Of a DNA stretch of 64,000 nucleotides, positions 1-7,696 are shown piece by piece (within the stretch, counting starts at the first letter, position 1; every line of letters starts with the position of its first letter). The DNA comes from Halodurantibacterium flavum (GTDB taxonomy: Bacteria > Pseudomonadota > Alphaproteobacteria > Rhodobacterales > Rhodobacteraceae). The notes beneath the pieces are model-generated. The model was not told the origin of the DNA, ran no database searches, and saw only the letters and a program-made list of their open reading frames with translations. Made by a program: the position numbers and the translations under genes. The stretch spans positions 1-64,000 of the forward strand of contig NZ_JBHUGH010000012.1 of assembly GCF_042681825.1 (NCBI RefSeq), given 5' to 3'.

Positions 1-443
1 ATTCGCAGCATCTATCGGCGCGGCCTCGATAGCCCTCTGATACCCTTGTTTTGTTGGGAGTTTTCACCTCTCCCCGGCTATTCCCACATAATCCCGCATC
101 TCTGCAGGTATTGGTGTCACACAACACTTGAATCACGCAGGGGCGGCGACATCAAGCCAATCAATGGGTCCTGACCCTAGTGGTTCGTTGCCGAAAGAGA
201 CGGGCTTTCATAGCAGTTACCACGGGACCAAGGCGAACAACCGCTCCATCCCGCATCGCAGACGCTCCAGTGTCAACGCCCACTGCGGATCACCCGGCAC
301 AAGCAGCTTACGACCGCTGACCGCTATGCCCGAACCCCGAACGAGGCGGTCGAAGGTAAGCAAAATCCGCCAGGTTGGAACGAACCTGCAACGGACCTGA
401 TCCGACCCCTTCCAACCGTAAATCTGAGAACGGCGTGATTTAT
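1..443. other. Gene-poor stretch next to tRNA-Arg
   Basis: About 440 bases in which I see no convincing gene. One open frame of 90 codons runs on the plus strand (128-400), but it has no recognisable domain, no good ribosome binding site and an unremarkable composition, so I do not call it. The stretch lies just downstream of the 3' end of a minus-strand tRNA gene, a common place for integrated elements. I found no integrase and no second copy of the tRNA 3' end in the window. Confidence 0.4.
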
Positions 444-520
444 TGGTGACCCCGAGAGGATTCGAACCTCCGACCTCCAGATTAGGAATCTGCTGCTCTA
501 TCCTGCTGAGCTACGGGGCC
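444..520 (-). tRNA. tRNA-Arg (anticodon CCT)
   Basis: Read on the minus strand, this 77-nt segment folds as a tRNA. The 5' acceptor strand GGCCCCG pairs with CGGGGTC near the 3' end (one G-T pair), followed by discriminator A and an encoded CCA. The D arm (GCTC/GAGC) and the T arm with GGTTCGAATCC are present. The anticodon loop reads TTCCTAA, giving anticodon CCT, which reads the AGG arginine codon. The outermost anticodon-stem pair looks mismatched (G opposite G). Confidence 0.93.
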
Positions 521-669
521 GCCTGACGACCCCGTCTGGTTAAGCGTGCCTTGCGACGATTTCAACCGGGGATGACGCGGGTCGCCAAAGAATGCCCCGC
601 AAAGTGCCGCTTGGACAAGCGTCGCCTTTGGCGCTATCAAGAGGTGCTGTAAGAAGGTTGCCTGCCTCT

Positions 670-1704
670 GTGTCCAGACCGCCCACCCCCGATCCCCGCC
701 GCCCGCTGACCCTTCGGGACGTCTCGGAAGCCTCTGGCGTAAGCGAGATGACCGTGAGCCGCGTTCTCCGCAACCGGGGCGACGTATCGCCCGCGACGCG
801 CGACCGCGTGATCGAGGCCGCGAAACGTCTGGGCTATGTCCCGAACAAGATCGCCGGTGCGCTCGCCAGCCAGCGGGTGAACCTGGTAGCGGTCATCATC
901 CCCTCGCTCGGGAACATGGTCTTTCCCGAGGTGCTGGCCGGCATATCAGACGCGCTTGATGATACCGGGCTTCAACCCGTGGTCGGCGTCACGAACTATT
1001 CCGCCGAACGTGAAGAGGCGGTGCTTTACGAAATGCTGTCCTGGCGCCCGACCGGCGTGATCCTTGCCGGGCTGGAACATTCGGATGCCAGCCGGGCGAT
1101 GCTGGAAAACGCCGGCATCCCGATTGTCGAGATCATGGATGTGGACGGCCCTGCGATAGATTCGAATGTCGGCATCTCGCACCATCGCGCGGGCCGGCAG
1201 ATGGCCGAGGCGATCATCGCCGCGGGCTATCGGCGGATCGGATTTCTGGGCACGATGATGCCCGACGATCACCGCGCCCGCAAAAGGCTCGCGGGCTTCC
1301 GCGAGGCGTTGGGCGAAGCGGGGCTCAGCCTCGTGGATACCGAGTTCTATTCCGGCGGCTCCGCGCTCCTCAAAGGGCGCGAGATGACCGAAGCGATGCT
1401 GACCCGCAATCCGGATCTCGATTTCCTTTATTATTCGAATGACATGATCGGCGCGGGGGGGCTTCTTTACTGCCTGGACAAGGGGATCGACGTCCCCGGA
1501 CGTCTTGGGCTTGCGGGGTTCAACGGGGTCGAATTGCTCGACGGGCTGCCACGGCGGCTTGCCACGATGGACGCCTGCCGCCGCGAAATCGGCGAGATCG
1601 CCGCCCAGATCATCGCCGGCAAACGCCAGAGCGACCTGATCGGCGGCGAGCGTGTGGAACTGACCCCCAAGCTTCAGAAGGGCGACACGATCCGTGCCGT
1701 CTGA
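670..1704 (+). CDS. LacI family transcriptional regulator
   Basis: A DNA-binding repressor or activator of the LacI/GalR family. The N-terminal helix-turn-helix spans about residues 15-35 (LTLRDVSEASGVSEMTVSRV), followed by the hinge segment NKIAGALAS and a periplasmic-binding-protein-like effector domain to the C-terminus. The total of 344 residues is normal for the family. I prefer the GTG start at 670, with AGAAGG about 13 bases upstream. The in-frame ATG at 592 would add 26 residues with no family match. The domain order resembles gluconate-type (GntR of E. coli) LacI proteins, but the effector is unknown. The 3' end overlaps the next glycosyltransferase gene by 11 bases, so the regulator heads a surface-glycan operon rather than a sugar-catabolism operon. 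Confidence 0.9.
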   Translation: MSRPPTPDPRRPLTLRDVSEASGVSEMTVSRVLRNRGDVSPATRDRVIEAAKRLGYVPNKIAGALASQRVNLVAVIIPSLGNMVFPEVLAGISDALDDTGLQPVVGVTNYSAEREEAVLYEMLSWRPTGVILAGLEHSDASRAMLENAGIPIVEIMDVDGPAIDSNVGISHHRAGRQMAEAIIAAGYRRIGFLGTMMPDDHRARKRLAGFREALGEAGLSLVDTEFYSGGSALLKGREMTEAMLTRNPDLDFLYYSNDMIGAGGLLYCLDKGIDVPGRLGLAGFNGVELLDGLPRRLATMDACRREIGEIAAQIIAGKRQSDLIGGERVELTPKLQKGDTIRAV

Positions 1705-2575
1705 ACGCCCCGGCACGCCGCAGCTGCAATATGTCTTCGTGATCTGGGGGACGAAATACCCGGTCACGAATATCAACGCGATGATCGAGGCGATCGGCCG
1801 CGCCAGCCCCCTCCCCGCGCGATTCGTCTGCCTGAGCGACCGGCCGCGCCCCGACCTTCACCCCCTGGCCGAGTTGCAGGAGCTGGGACCGGCCTTTGAC
1901 CGGCCCGAATACAAGTCGCGCGGCACCCAGGCCAAGCTTGCCGTTTTTGAACAAGGTCGCCTGCTGCCGGATGTGCCGGCGATCTATTTCGATCTCGACA
2001 CGATGATCCTGGGCGACCCGGCGCGGCTTGCGCGCCTGTTGGACCGGCGCCGCGGGCTTCACCTGATCCCCGCCACGGACGGGCGGTTCTGGGGGATCGG
2101 GAAATGGATCAACCGCATCGTCCCGAACGCGATCCGGTTTCGCGGGAACGGCTCGATCTTCGTCTTCCGGCCCGAGGACTGGTATCACCTGCCGGGCCGG
2201 TTCCTTGACCTGGCGGAACGGACGCCGCATCCACGCCCGAGGCATCTCTGGGCCGATGACCGGTTCATTTCCTGGGCGGCGGGTCCGGCGATCTATCCCA
2301 TTCCGCAGAACCTCGCCGTGAAGTTCGTGAACGAGTTCACATCGCGCCCGGCCGCCCTCGCCGGGATCAAGGGCCGCCTGCCCTTCGTGCGGAAAAGGCG
2401 CGCGGGGCTTGTCGCGATCACCTTTTCAGGCGATGCGTTCAACCCCGAGGATCTTTTGTCCCTGCCGCCTGGCGGCAGGCTGCGCGACCGCAAGGGGCGG
2501 GTCCTTGTCTGGAACGATCATGTCATGTCAGGCTTGATCGGCCCGATCCGCCGCTACTGGACCCATCTGACCTGA
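1694..2575 (+). CDS. Putative glycosyltransferase (GT-A-like, DxD-type)
   Basis: A 293-residue protein that I assign to a glycosyltransferase-like group common in marine Rhodobacteraceae, mainly because of the metal-binding-type motif YFDLDTMILG near residue 100 and the later RGNGSIFVF segment. The N-terminal VFVIWGTKYP strand and CLSDRP motif resemble other GT-A fold enzymes. The donor and acceptor cannot be told. The start is GTG at 1694, inside the end of the LacI gene (11-base overlap), indicating translational coupling. The next gene, neuB, starts 14 bases downstream. No signal peptide or membrane segment is evident, so a cytoplasmic enzyme acting on lipid- or LPS-linked glycan is likely. 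Confidence 0.7.
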   Translation: MPSERPGTPQLQYVFVIWGTKYPVTNINAMIEAIGRASPLPARFVCLSDRPRPDLHPLAELQELGPAFDRPEYKSRGTQAKLAVFEQGRLLPDVPAIYFDLDTMILGDPARLARLLDRRRGLHLIPATDGRFWGIGKWINRIVPNAIRFRGNGSIFVFRPEDWYHLPGRFLDLAERTPHPRPRHLWADDRFISWAAGPAIYPIPQNLAVKFVNEFTSRPAALAGIKGRLPFVRKRRAGLVAITFSGDAFNPEDLLSLPPGGRLRDRKGRVLVWNDHVMSGLIGPIRRYWTHLT

Positions 2576-2588
2576 GGAATGTCCCCAG

Positions 2589-3617
2589 ATGAAAATTGCC
2601 CATCGCGAGATTTCATTCGCCCACCCGCCTCTCGTGATCGCCGAGATCGGCATCAACCACGGCGGCGATCTGGACGTGGCGATGAACATGGTGCGTCTCG
2701 CCCGCGATGCGGGGTGTGAATGCATCAAGCATCAGACCCATATCGTCGAGGATGAGATGACGGAGGAAGCAAAGCAGATCTTCCCCCCGAACGCCGATGT
2801 CTCGATCTGGGAGGTGATGCAGCGCTGCGCCCTCCCGCGCGAGGATGAGGTCAGGCTCAAGGACTATACCGAGAGCCTAGGCATGATCTACATCTCGACC
2901 CCGTTTTCGCGCGCCGCGGCCGATTTCCTAAACGAGATCGGTGTGCCCGCCTTCAAGATCGGGTCGGGCGAGGCCGACAATCTGCCGCTGATCCGGCACA
3001 TCGCGCGCATGGGCAAGCCGGTGATCCTGTCGACCGGAATGCAGACGATCGACACGATGCGCGCGAGCGTCGCCATTCTGGACGAGGCCGGGGTGGATTA
3101 TGCGCTGCTGGAATGCACGAACCTGTACCCCTCGCCCCCGGAAATCGTCTCGCTGCGCGGAGTGACCGAGCTGCGGGAGGCCTTTCCGAAGGCGGTGGTC
3201 GGCTTTTCCGACCATTCGATTGGGCCGGAGATGGCGCTTGCCTCGGTCGCGCTGGGGGCCGCGATCCTCGAACGGCATTACACCGACAGCCGGTATCGGG
3301 TGGGGCCTGATATTTCCTGTTCCATGGACCCGGCCGAACTGCGCTTTCTCATCGACCGCTCGCGCGAGATCCACACCGCGCTCCATAACGAAAAGCGCCG
3401 CACCGCGCCGGAGGAAGCCGTCTATCGCTTTGCCCGCGCGAGCGTGGTCGCAGATCGCGACCTGCCCGAGGGTCATGTGATCGCCGAGGCCGACATCTGG
3501 GCCCGCCGCCCCGGTTCGGGCGAGATCCCGGGTTATGACTTCGACAAGGTCCTGGGGCGCCGCCTGACGCGCGCCGTCAGCCGCAACACGCAACTGAAAT
3601 GGTCGGATCTGGCATGA
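2589..3617 (+). CDS. neuB: N-acetylneuraminate/legionaminate-type synthase (NeuB family)
   Basis: Condenses phosphoenolpyruvate with an N-acetylated hexosamine such as ManNAc to form a nine-carbon nonulosonic acid. The 342-residue length fits the family. The N-terminal TIM-barrel domain opens with EIGINHGG (residues 19-26), followed by IKHQT, STPFS, FKIGSGE and GFSDHS, all typical of NeuB. The C-terminal SAF (antifreeze-like) domain runs from about residue 280 (ARASVVADRDLPEGHVI) to the end. neuC and neuA lie within 6 kb. No genes for bacillosamine-type precursor synthesis are seen, which favours a Neu5Ac-like product, but legionaminic acid cannot be excluded. It overlaps the next gene by an ATGA junction. 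Confidence 0.92.
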   Translation: MKIAHREISFAHPPLVIAEIGINHGGDLDVAMNMVRLARDAGCECIKHQTHIVEDEMTEEAKQIFPPNADVSIWEVMQRCALPREDEVRLKDYTESLGMIYISTPFSRAAADFLNEIGVPAFKIGSGEADNLPLIRHIARMGKPVILSTGMQTIDTMRASVAILDEAGVDYALLECTNLYPSPPEIVSLRGVTELREAFPKAVVGFSDHSIGPEMALASVALGAAILERHYTDSRYRVGPDISCSMDPAELRFLIDRSREIHTALHNEKRRTAPEEAVYRFARASVVADRDLPEGHVIAEADIWARRPGSGEIPGYDFDKVLGRRLTRAVSRNTQLKWSDLA

Positions 3618-4384
3618 CGCTGACACGGGATGACATGGGTGTCTGGCTGATCAACCTGCCACGCGACACCGCCCGCCGAGAGGGGATGCAGACGCAGCTT
3701 GCGCGGCTTGGGCTGGATTACACCCTGTTCGAGGCGGTAGACGGGCGCGCGCGCGCCGACGAGCTTTCCGCGATGGCCGATGCCGGGGCCTACGCACGCA
3801 ACATGGGCAGCCCGATCCTGCCCGGCAAGATGGGCTGCTATGCTTCGCATCTCTCGGTCTGGCGGGAACTTGTGGCCTCCGACCGCAAGGTCGCCCTGAT
3901 CCTTGAGGATGACGTGGTCTTTCACGACGACTTTCTTGAAAGCCTCGATCTGGCGCTGGCCCATTCGGATGACTGGGACCTCGTGCGGTTCAACTGCATC
4001 CGGGCCAAGATGCCGGTCCGCCAGAAGCAGATCGGGCACTACAGCCTGAACGCCTATGTCGGCCCCTTTACCGGCAACGCGGCCTACCTTCTGAAGCGTG
4101 AGGTCGCCGAACGGCTGCTGCCGGGCCTGCTGCCGATGACCCGCGCGTTCGACCATGAGCTGAACCGCTTTTTCCGCCACGACTACCGCCAGTTCGGGCT
4201 GGAACCGTTTTCCAGCCATGTGGATGACGGCAATGTCAGCTCGATCACGGGGATCGGCTTCGCTGCCGTCAAGAAGTTCAAGTGGTATCGCAGGCTGCCG
4301 CATTACCGGCTGAAGGCCGCCAACTATTTCCGCCGGTTCTGGTGGCTTGCCCGCAACGGCTATCTTTGGGGTGCGCGGCGCTAG
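3614..4384 (+). CDS. Glycosyltransferase family 25 protein
   Basis: A 256-residue enzyme of the GT25 (LPS biosynthesis) family. The family opening WLINLPRDTARR is at residues 11-22, and the acidic LEDDV motif is at 97-101. GT25 members usually add galactose or related sugars to lipooligosaccharide. I take the ATG at 3614, which overlaps the neuB stop codon (ATGA) and fits translational coupling; an in-frame ATG at 3599 would add only five residues. The stop codon at 4382-4384 overlaps the end of the opposing glycosyltransferase gene by four bases, so neuB and this gene end one operon. Confidence 0.87.
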   Translation: MTLTRDDMGVWLINLPRDTARREGMQTQLARLGLDYTLFEAVDGRARADELSAMADAGAYARNMGSPILPGKMGCYASHLSVWRELVASDRKVALILEDDVVFHDDFLESLDLALAHSDDWDLVRFNCIRAKMPVRQKQIGHYSLNAYVGPFTGNAAYLLKREVAERLLPGLLPMTRAFDHELNRFFRHDYRQFGLEPFSSHVDDGNVSSITGIGFAAVKKFKWYRRLPHYRLKAANYFRRFWWLARNGYLWGARR

Positions 4385-5166
4385 GGTCTGGCCCCCAGTT
4401 CCGTCCCGATCCATGCGTCGCGCAGCCATGCGCAGGGTCGGGTGCTGCGCAGACCCGCGCGATAGCCCGCGACGGCCTCTTCCATCTTGGGCCGGCCGTG
4501 AAAGCAGACGACCCTCGCATCCCTCGGCAGGCGCGGCGGCAGGAACAGGTTCAGGGGTTTTGCCGGCCTGCAATCGTATTTGAAACTCACGATCCATTCG
4601 TCGGGGAAGGGTTCGAAATCGTTGTGGCGGTCGGCGAGCCGGGACGTGTAGGTCTGCTCTGATCCCATCCCGAAGGCCACGGCCCCCTCGGGATCGCGCG
4701 CCATCTCCTCGTAAAGATACCCGTGCCGGTCGGGATGAAACTTCTCGACCGAGCCGTGCCCCAGCGCCCCGTTCGCGGCGCTCGCCTTCCATTCCCGCCG
4801 CATCGAGACCTTGCCGGGCGCGAAATCGCGCAAGGCGTCGATGCTTCCGGTGATCACCACGTCGATGTCAAAGACCAGCAACGACCCCTCCAGATCGGGG
4901 ATCAGGTCGGGCCGGAACAGGCTGACCTTCTGCAGCCGTCCGAACTTGGGCGCCTTGCGAAGGGCCTCGAACATGCGGTCGTGAAACGGCTCTTGCGGCA
5001 GTGGCAGGATTTCGATTTCGGGGCGCAGGCCTGTCCGGTCATCTGTCATGCAGAAAAACCGCAAGGGGCTGGCGGTATTGCGGCCAAGGCCCGCCCAAAG
5101 CCTGTTCACATAGTCCGGCCCATAGGCGGACCCGTATTTGATGCAGATGGCGTTTGTCGTGACCAA
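4381..5166 (-). CDS. Putative glycosyltransferase, opposite strand in the neu cluster
   Basis: A 261-residue glycosyltransferase-like protein with the DxD-type motif FDIDVVITG at about residues 99-107 and an N-terminal AICIKYGSAYGPDYVNRL segment. I choose the TTG codon at 5166 because a GGAG sits seven bases upstream and the conserved-looking part begins there. The open frame extends to 5217 with an in-frame ATG, but that part looks non-coding. It resembles the gene at 1694-2575 in overall plan, so both may belong to one Rhodobacteraceae glycan family. It splits the plus-strand cluster: convergent with the GT25 gene (four-base overlap) and divergent from neuC across about 119 bases. Confidence 0.72.
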   Translation of the reverse strand: MVTTNAICIKYGSAYGPDYVNRLWAGLGRNTASPLRFFCMTDDRTGLRPEIEILPLPQEPFHDRMFEALRKAPKFGRLQKVSLFRPDLIPDLEGSLLVFDIDVVITGSIDALRDFAPGKVSMRREWKASAANGALGHGSVEKFHPDRHGYLYEEMARDPEGAVAFGMGSEQTYTSRLADRHNDFEPFPDEWIVSFKYDCRPAKPLNLFLPPRLPRDARVVCFHGRPKMEEAVAGYRAGLRSTRPCAWLRDAWIGTELGARP

Positions 5167-5285
5167 GGGGAAACTCCGCTTTTGCGGCAGGCTATCCGCT
5201 TGGCACCGGACCGGCAATCGGTCGCGCAGACTTGCATCCGGCCCGCATCTCGGGCTTTCTATGCGCCGCCGTGGAAGAAAGCCCC

Positions 5286-6407
5286 ATGACCAGACACATC
5301 CTCTTCGTCACCGGCACCCGTGCCGATTTCGGCAAGCTCGAACCCCTGGCGCTAGCGGCGCGGGATGCGGGGTTCCGGGTCTCGATCTTCATCACCGGGA
5401 TGCACATGCTCGCGCGATACGGGCTCACCAAGATCGAGGTGCATCGGATGGCGGGGGTCGAGGTGCATGAATTCCTCAACCAGCGCGCGGGCGACCCGCA
5501 GGACATGATCCTCGCCAAGACGGTCATCGGCTTCTCCGATTTCCTGCAGGAACTGCGACCCGATCTGGTCGTCGTGCATGGCGACCGGGTCGAGGCGCTG
5601 GCCTGCGCGCTGGTCTGCGCCACGAATTACGTTCGCTGCGCCCATATCGAAGGCGGCGAGGTCTCGGGCACGATCGACGAGATCTATCGCCACTGCAACA
5701 CCAAGCTCGCCGCGGTTCATTTCGTCAGTTCGGAGGCGGCGCGCCAACGCGTAATGGCGCTTGGCGAACCCAGCGAGGCGATCCATGCCATCGGCTCACC
5801 GGAACTCGACAAGCACGGCGCTCCGTCGGGCGTGACGCTGGACGAGGTGCGCGCACGCTACGGCATTCCGTTCGACGACTATGGCATCTGCGTCTTTCAC
5901 CCCGTGACCTCGGAAACAGCGAGCATGGGCGATCAGGCGGCGTCGCTTTACGGCGCACTTGAGGCGTCAGGCCGGAATTTCGTCCTGATCCTGCCCAATA
6001 ACGATCCGGGCTCGGACCAGATATTCGCTGTGATCGACAGGCTTCCTGCTGACCGGTTCCGCCGCATCCCGTCGATGCGCTTCGCCTATTTTTCGGAACT
6101 GATGAAGAACGCGGCGGTGATGGTCGGGAATTCCAGCGCCGGCGTGCGCGAGGCTCCGTTTCTGGGCATCCCGAGCCTCGATATCGGCACCCGTCAGACG
6201 GGCCGGTCGCAGGCGCCCTCGATCACCTCGTGCAGGGCCAGCGACATCGATGCGATCCGCGCGTTTCTGGAAGGCGAATGGGGACGGCGTTACCCGGCCC
6301 ATACCGCATTCGGTGAAGGCCGCGCGGCCGACCGTTTCGTGAACGTCCTCATGGACCCGACATTCTGGGAGCGCTCGCTTCAGAAAGAGTTCCGCGACAT
6401 TGGCTGA
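5286..6407 (+). CDS. neuC: UDP-N-acetylglucosamine 2-epimerase, hydrolysing (NeuC family)
   Basis: Converts UDP-GlcNAc (or a UDP-diamino sugar in legionaminate routes) to the free 2-epimer plus UDP, supplying the NeuB substrate. The 373-residue length fits. Seen in the sequence are the N-terminal VTGTRADFGKL (residues 8-18), the VVHGDRVEALA segment, the HIEGGEVSGTIDE motif, and the C-terminal nucleotide-binding VGNSSAGVREA and LDIGTRQTGR. The start at 5286 has GGAAGAAA just upstream; the frame extends 54 bases further without support. Its 3' end overlaps the first WaaA-like gene by eight bases. Confidence 0.9.
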   Translation: MTRHILFVTGTRADFGKLEPLALAARDAGFRVSIFITGMHMLARYGLTKIEVHRMAGVEVHEFLNQRAGDPQDMILAKTVIGFSDFLQELRPDLVVVHGDRVEALACALVCATNYVRCAHIEGGEVSGTIDEIYRHCNTKLAAVHFVSSEAARQRVMALGEPSEAIHAIGSPELDKHGAPSGVTLDEVRARYGIPFDDYGICVFHPVTSETASMGDQAASLYGALEASGRNFVLILPNNDPGSDQIFAVIDRLPADRFRRIPSMRFAYFSELMKNAAVMVGNSSAGVREAPFLGIPSLDIGTRQTGRSQAPSITSCRASDIDAIRAFLEGEWGRRYPAHTAFGEGRAADRFVNVLMDPTFWERSLQKEFRDIG

Positions 6408-7683
6408 GAGCGGGCTCCTCTCTCTCTGGCTTGCGCTCTCGGCGCGGGTGGCGCCGCTGGCCCGCTGGCATCTGCAACGCAGGCTGGCCCGCGGCAAGGA
6501 GGACCCCGCCCGCCTGCGCGAAAAGATGGGCGAGGCCTCGTTGCCCCGCCCCCCCGGCACGCTGGTCTGGATACATGCCGTCGGCGTGGGTGAGGTGCTC
6601 GCCCTGCCCGCGCTGGTCGAGGCGCTGCGCGCAAGGCGACCGGGGCTTTCGGTGCTCATCACCTCATCCTCCCGGACCTCGGCCGCAGCGCTGGCGCCGA
6701 ACCTGCCGCAGGGGGCGTTTCATCAGTTCCTGCCGCTGGATGCAGAGGCTTTTGTCGCGCGCTTTCTGGATCACTGGCGCCCCGATCTTTCCGTCTGGGC
6801 AGAGCGCGATGTCTGGCCCGTGATGATCGAGGCGGTGCGAGAACGCGGCATCCCGCTTGCCCTCATCAATGCGCGGATGAACGCGGCCTCGTTCCGGGCC
6901 AAGGGTCGGGCCCGGCGCCTCTATCCGGTTCTTTATTCGCGCTTTGCCTTCGTTTCCGCGCAGGATGAGGATACCGCCCGCCATTTCCGCGCGCTGGGGG
7001 TGGACCCTGCCCGGCTGAATGTGACCGGCACGCTCAAGGCCGGGGCGGCCCCGCTTGCCGATCAGCCGCAGGCCCGCGTCAGGTTGGAGGGGCTGTTGCA
7101 GGGACGCCGCTGCTGGATCGCGGCCTCCACCCATCCCGGGGACGAGGCCGGGGTGATCGCGGCACAGAAAGACATGCTGCGCCACGACCCCGCGACGATC
7201 CTTGTCATTGCCCCCCGCGATCCCGCCCGCGCGGCAGAGGTTGCCGGGGCGGCCCGGGCGGCCGGACTCGATACCGAGATCGTCGCCCCGGGAAACAGGA
7301 TCGGACGCGCGGCATCGGTGCTGGTGCTGTCGGAAATCGGGCAGCTCGGGCTTTGGTATCGGCTTGCCGATGCGGCCTTTGTCGGCGGGTCATTTGCCAC
7401 GACCGGCGGGCACAATCCCTATGAACCGGCGCGGCTCGATTGCGCGGTGCTTCACGGCCCGAACGTCGCCAATTTCGCCGGGGATTACGCGGCCTTCCAT
7501 GCTGCGGATGCCGCGCGGATGGTCGAGGATGGCGCGGCACTCGCGACAGCGCTGCGGGACCCCGCGCTGGCAGAGACGCGCGGGCGGGCCGCCATCGTCG
7601 CGGCGCGCGGACGGCAGGCGGTCGAGGCAGAGGCCGAAAGGCTCTTGTCGCTCCTGCCCGGGCCGCTAAACCCCGGCGGATGA
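6400..7683 (+). CDS. WaaA (Kdo transferase) family glycosyltransferase, first of a tandem pair
   Basis: A 427-residue member of the WaaA/KdtA family, which moves a 3-deoxy-octulosonic acid from a CMP-sugar to lipid A. The N-terminal domain has HAVGVGE (residues 59-65), with the Glu that serves as catalytic base in the family. The C-terminal domain has AASTHPGDE and VGGSFATTGGHNPYEPA (about 328-345), the family's donor-binding part. The usual acidic ETE/EIELWP segment is altered to ERDVWP. The start is a TTG at 6400 inside the end of neuC. A second full-length WaaA-like gene follows 13 bases downstream and neuA follows that. It may use CMP-Kdo or the CMP-nonulosonate made by this cluster; sequence alone does not decide. 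Confidence 0.82.
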   Translation: MAESGLLSLWLALSARVAPLARWHLQRRLARGKEDPARLREKMGEASLPRPPGTLVWIHAVGVGEVLALPALVEALRARRPGLSVLITSSSRTSAAALAPNLPQGAFHQFLPLDAEAFVARFLDHWRPDLSVWAERDVWPVMIEAVRERGIPLALINARMNAASFRAKGRARRLYPVLYSRFAFVSAQDEDTARHFRALGVDPARLNVTGTLKAGAAPLADQPQARVRLEGLLQGRRCWIAASTHPGDEAGVIAAQKDMLRHDPATILVIAPRDPARAAEVAGAARAAGLDTEIVAPGNRIGRAASVLVLSEIGQLGLWYRLADAAFVGGSFATTGGHNPYEPARLDCAVLHGPNVANFAGDYAAFHAADAARMVEDGAALATALRDPALAETRGRAAIVAARGRQAVEAEAERLLSLLPGPLNPGG

Positions 7684-7696
7684 CAAAGGGGGACAG

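Noticed and set aside
128..400. Plus-strand open frame of 90 codons beside tRNA-Arg
   Set aside because: No ribosome binding site of quality, no family-like motif and a proline/serine/arginine mix typical of non-coding frames in GC-rich DNA.
1..520. tRNA-Arg as an attachment site for an integrated element
   Set aside because: No integrase, no repeated tRNA 3' segment and no element boundary were found in the window; the far side lies outside.
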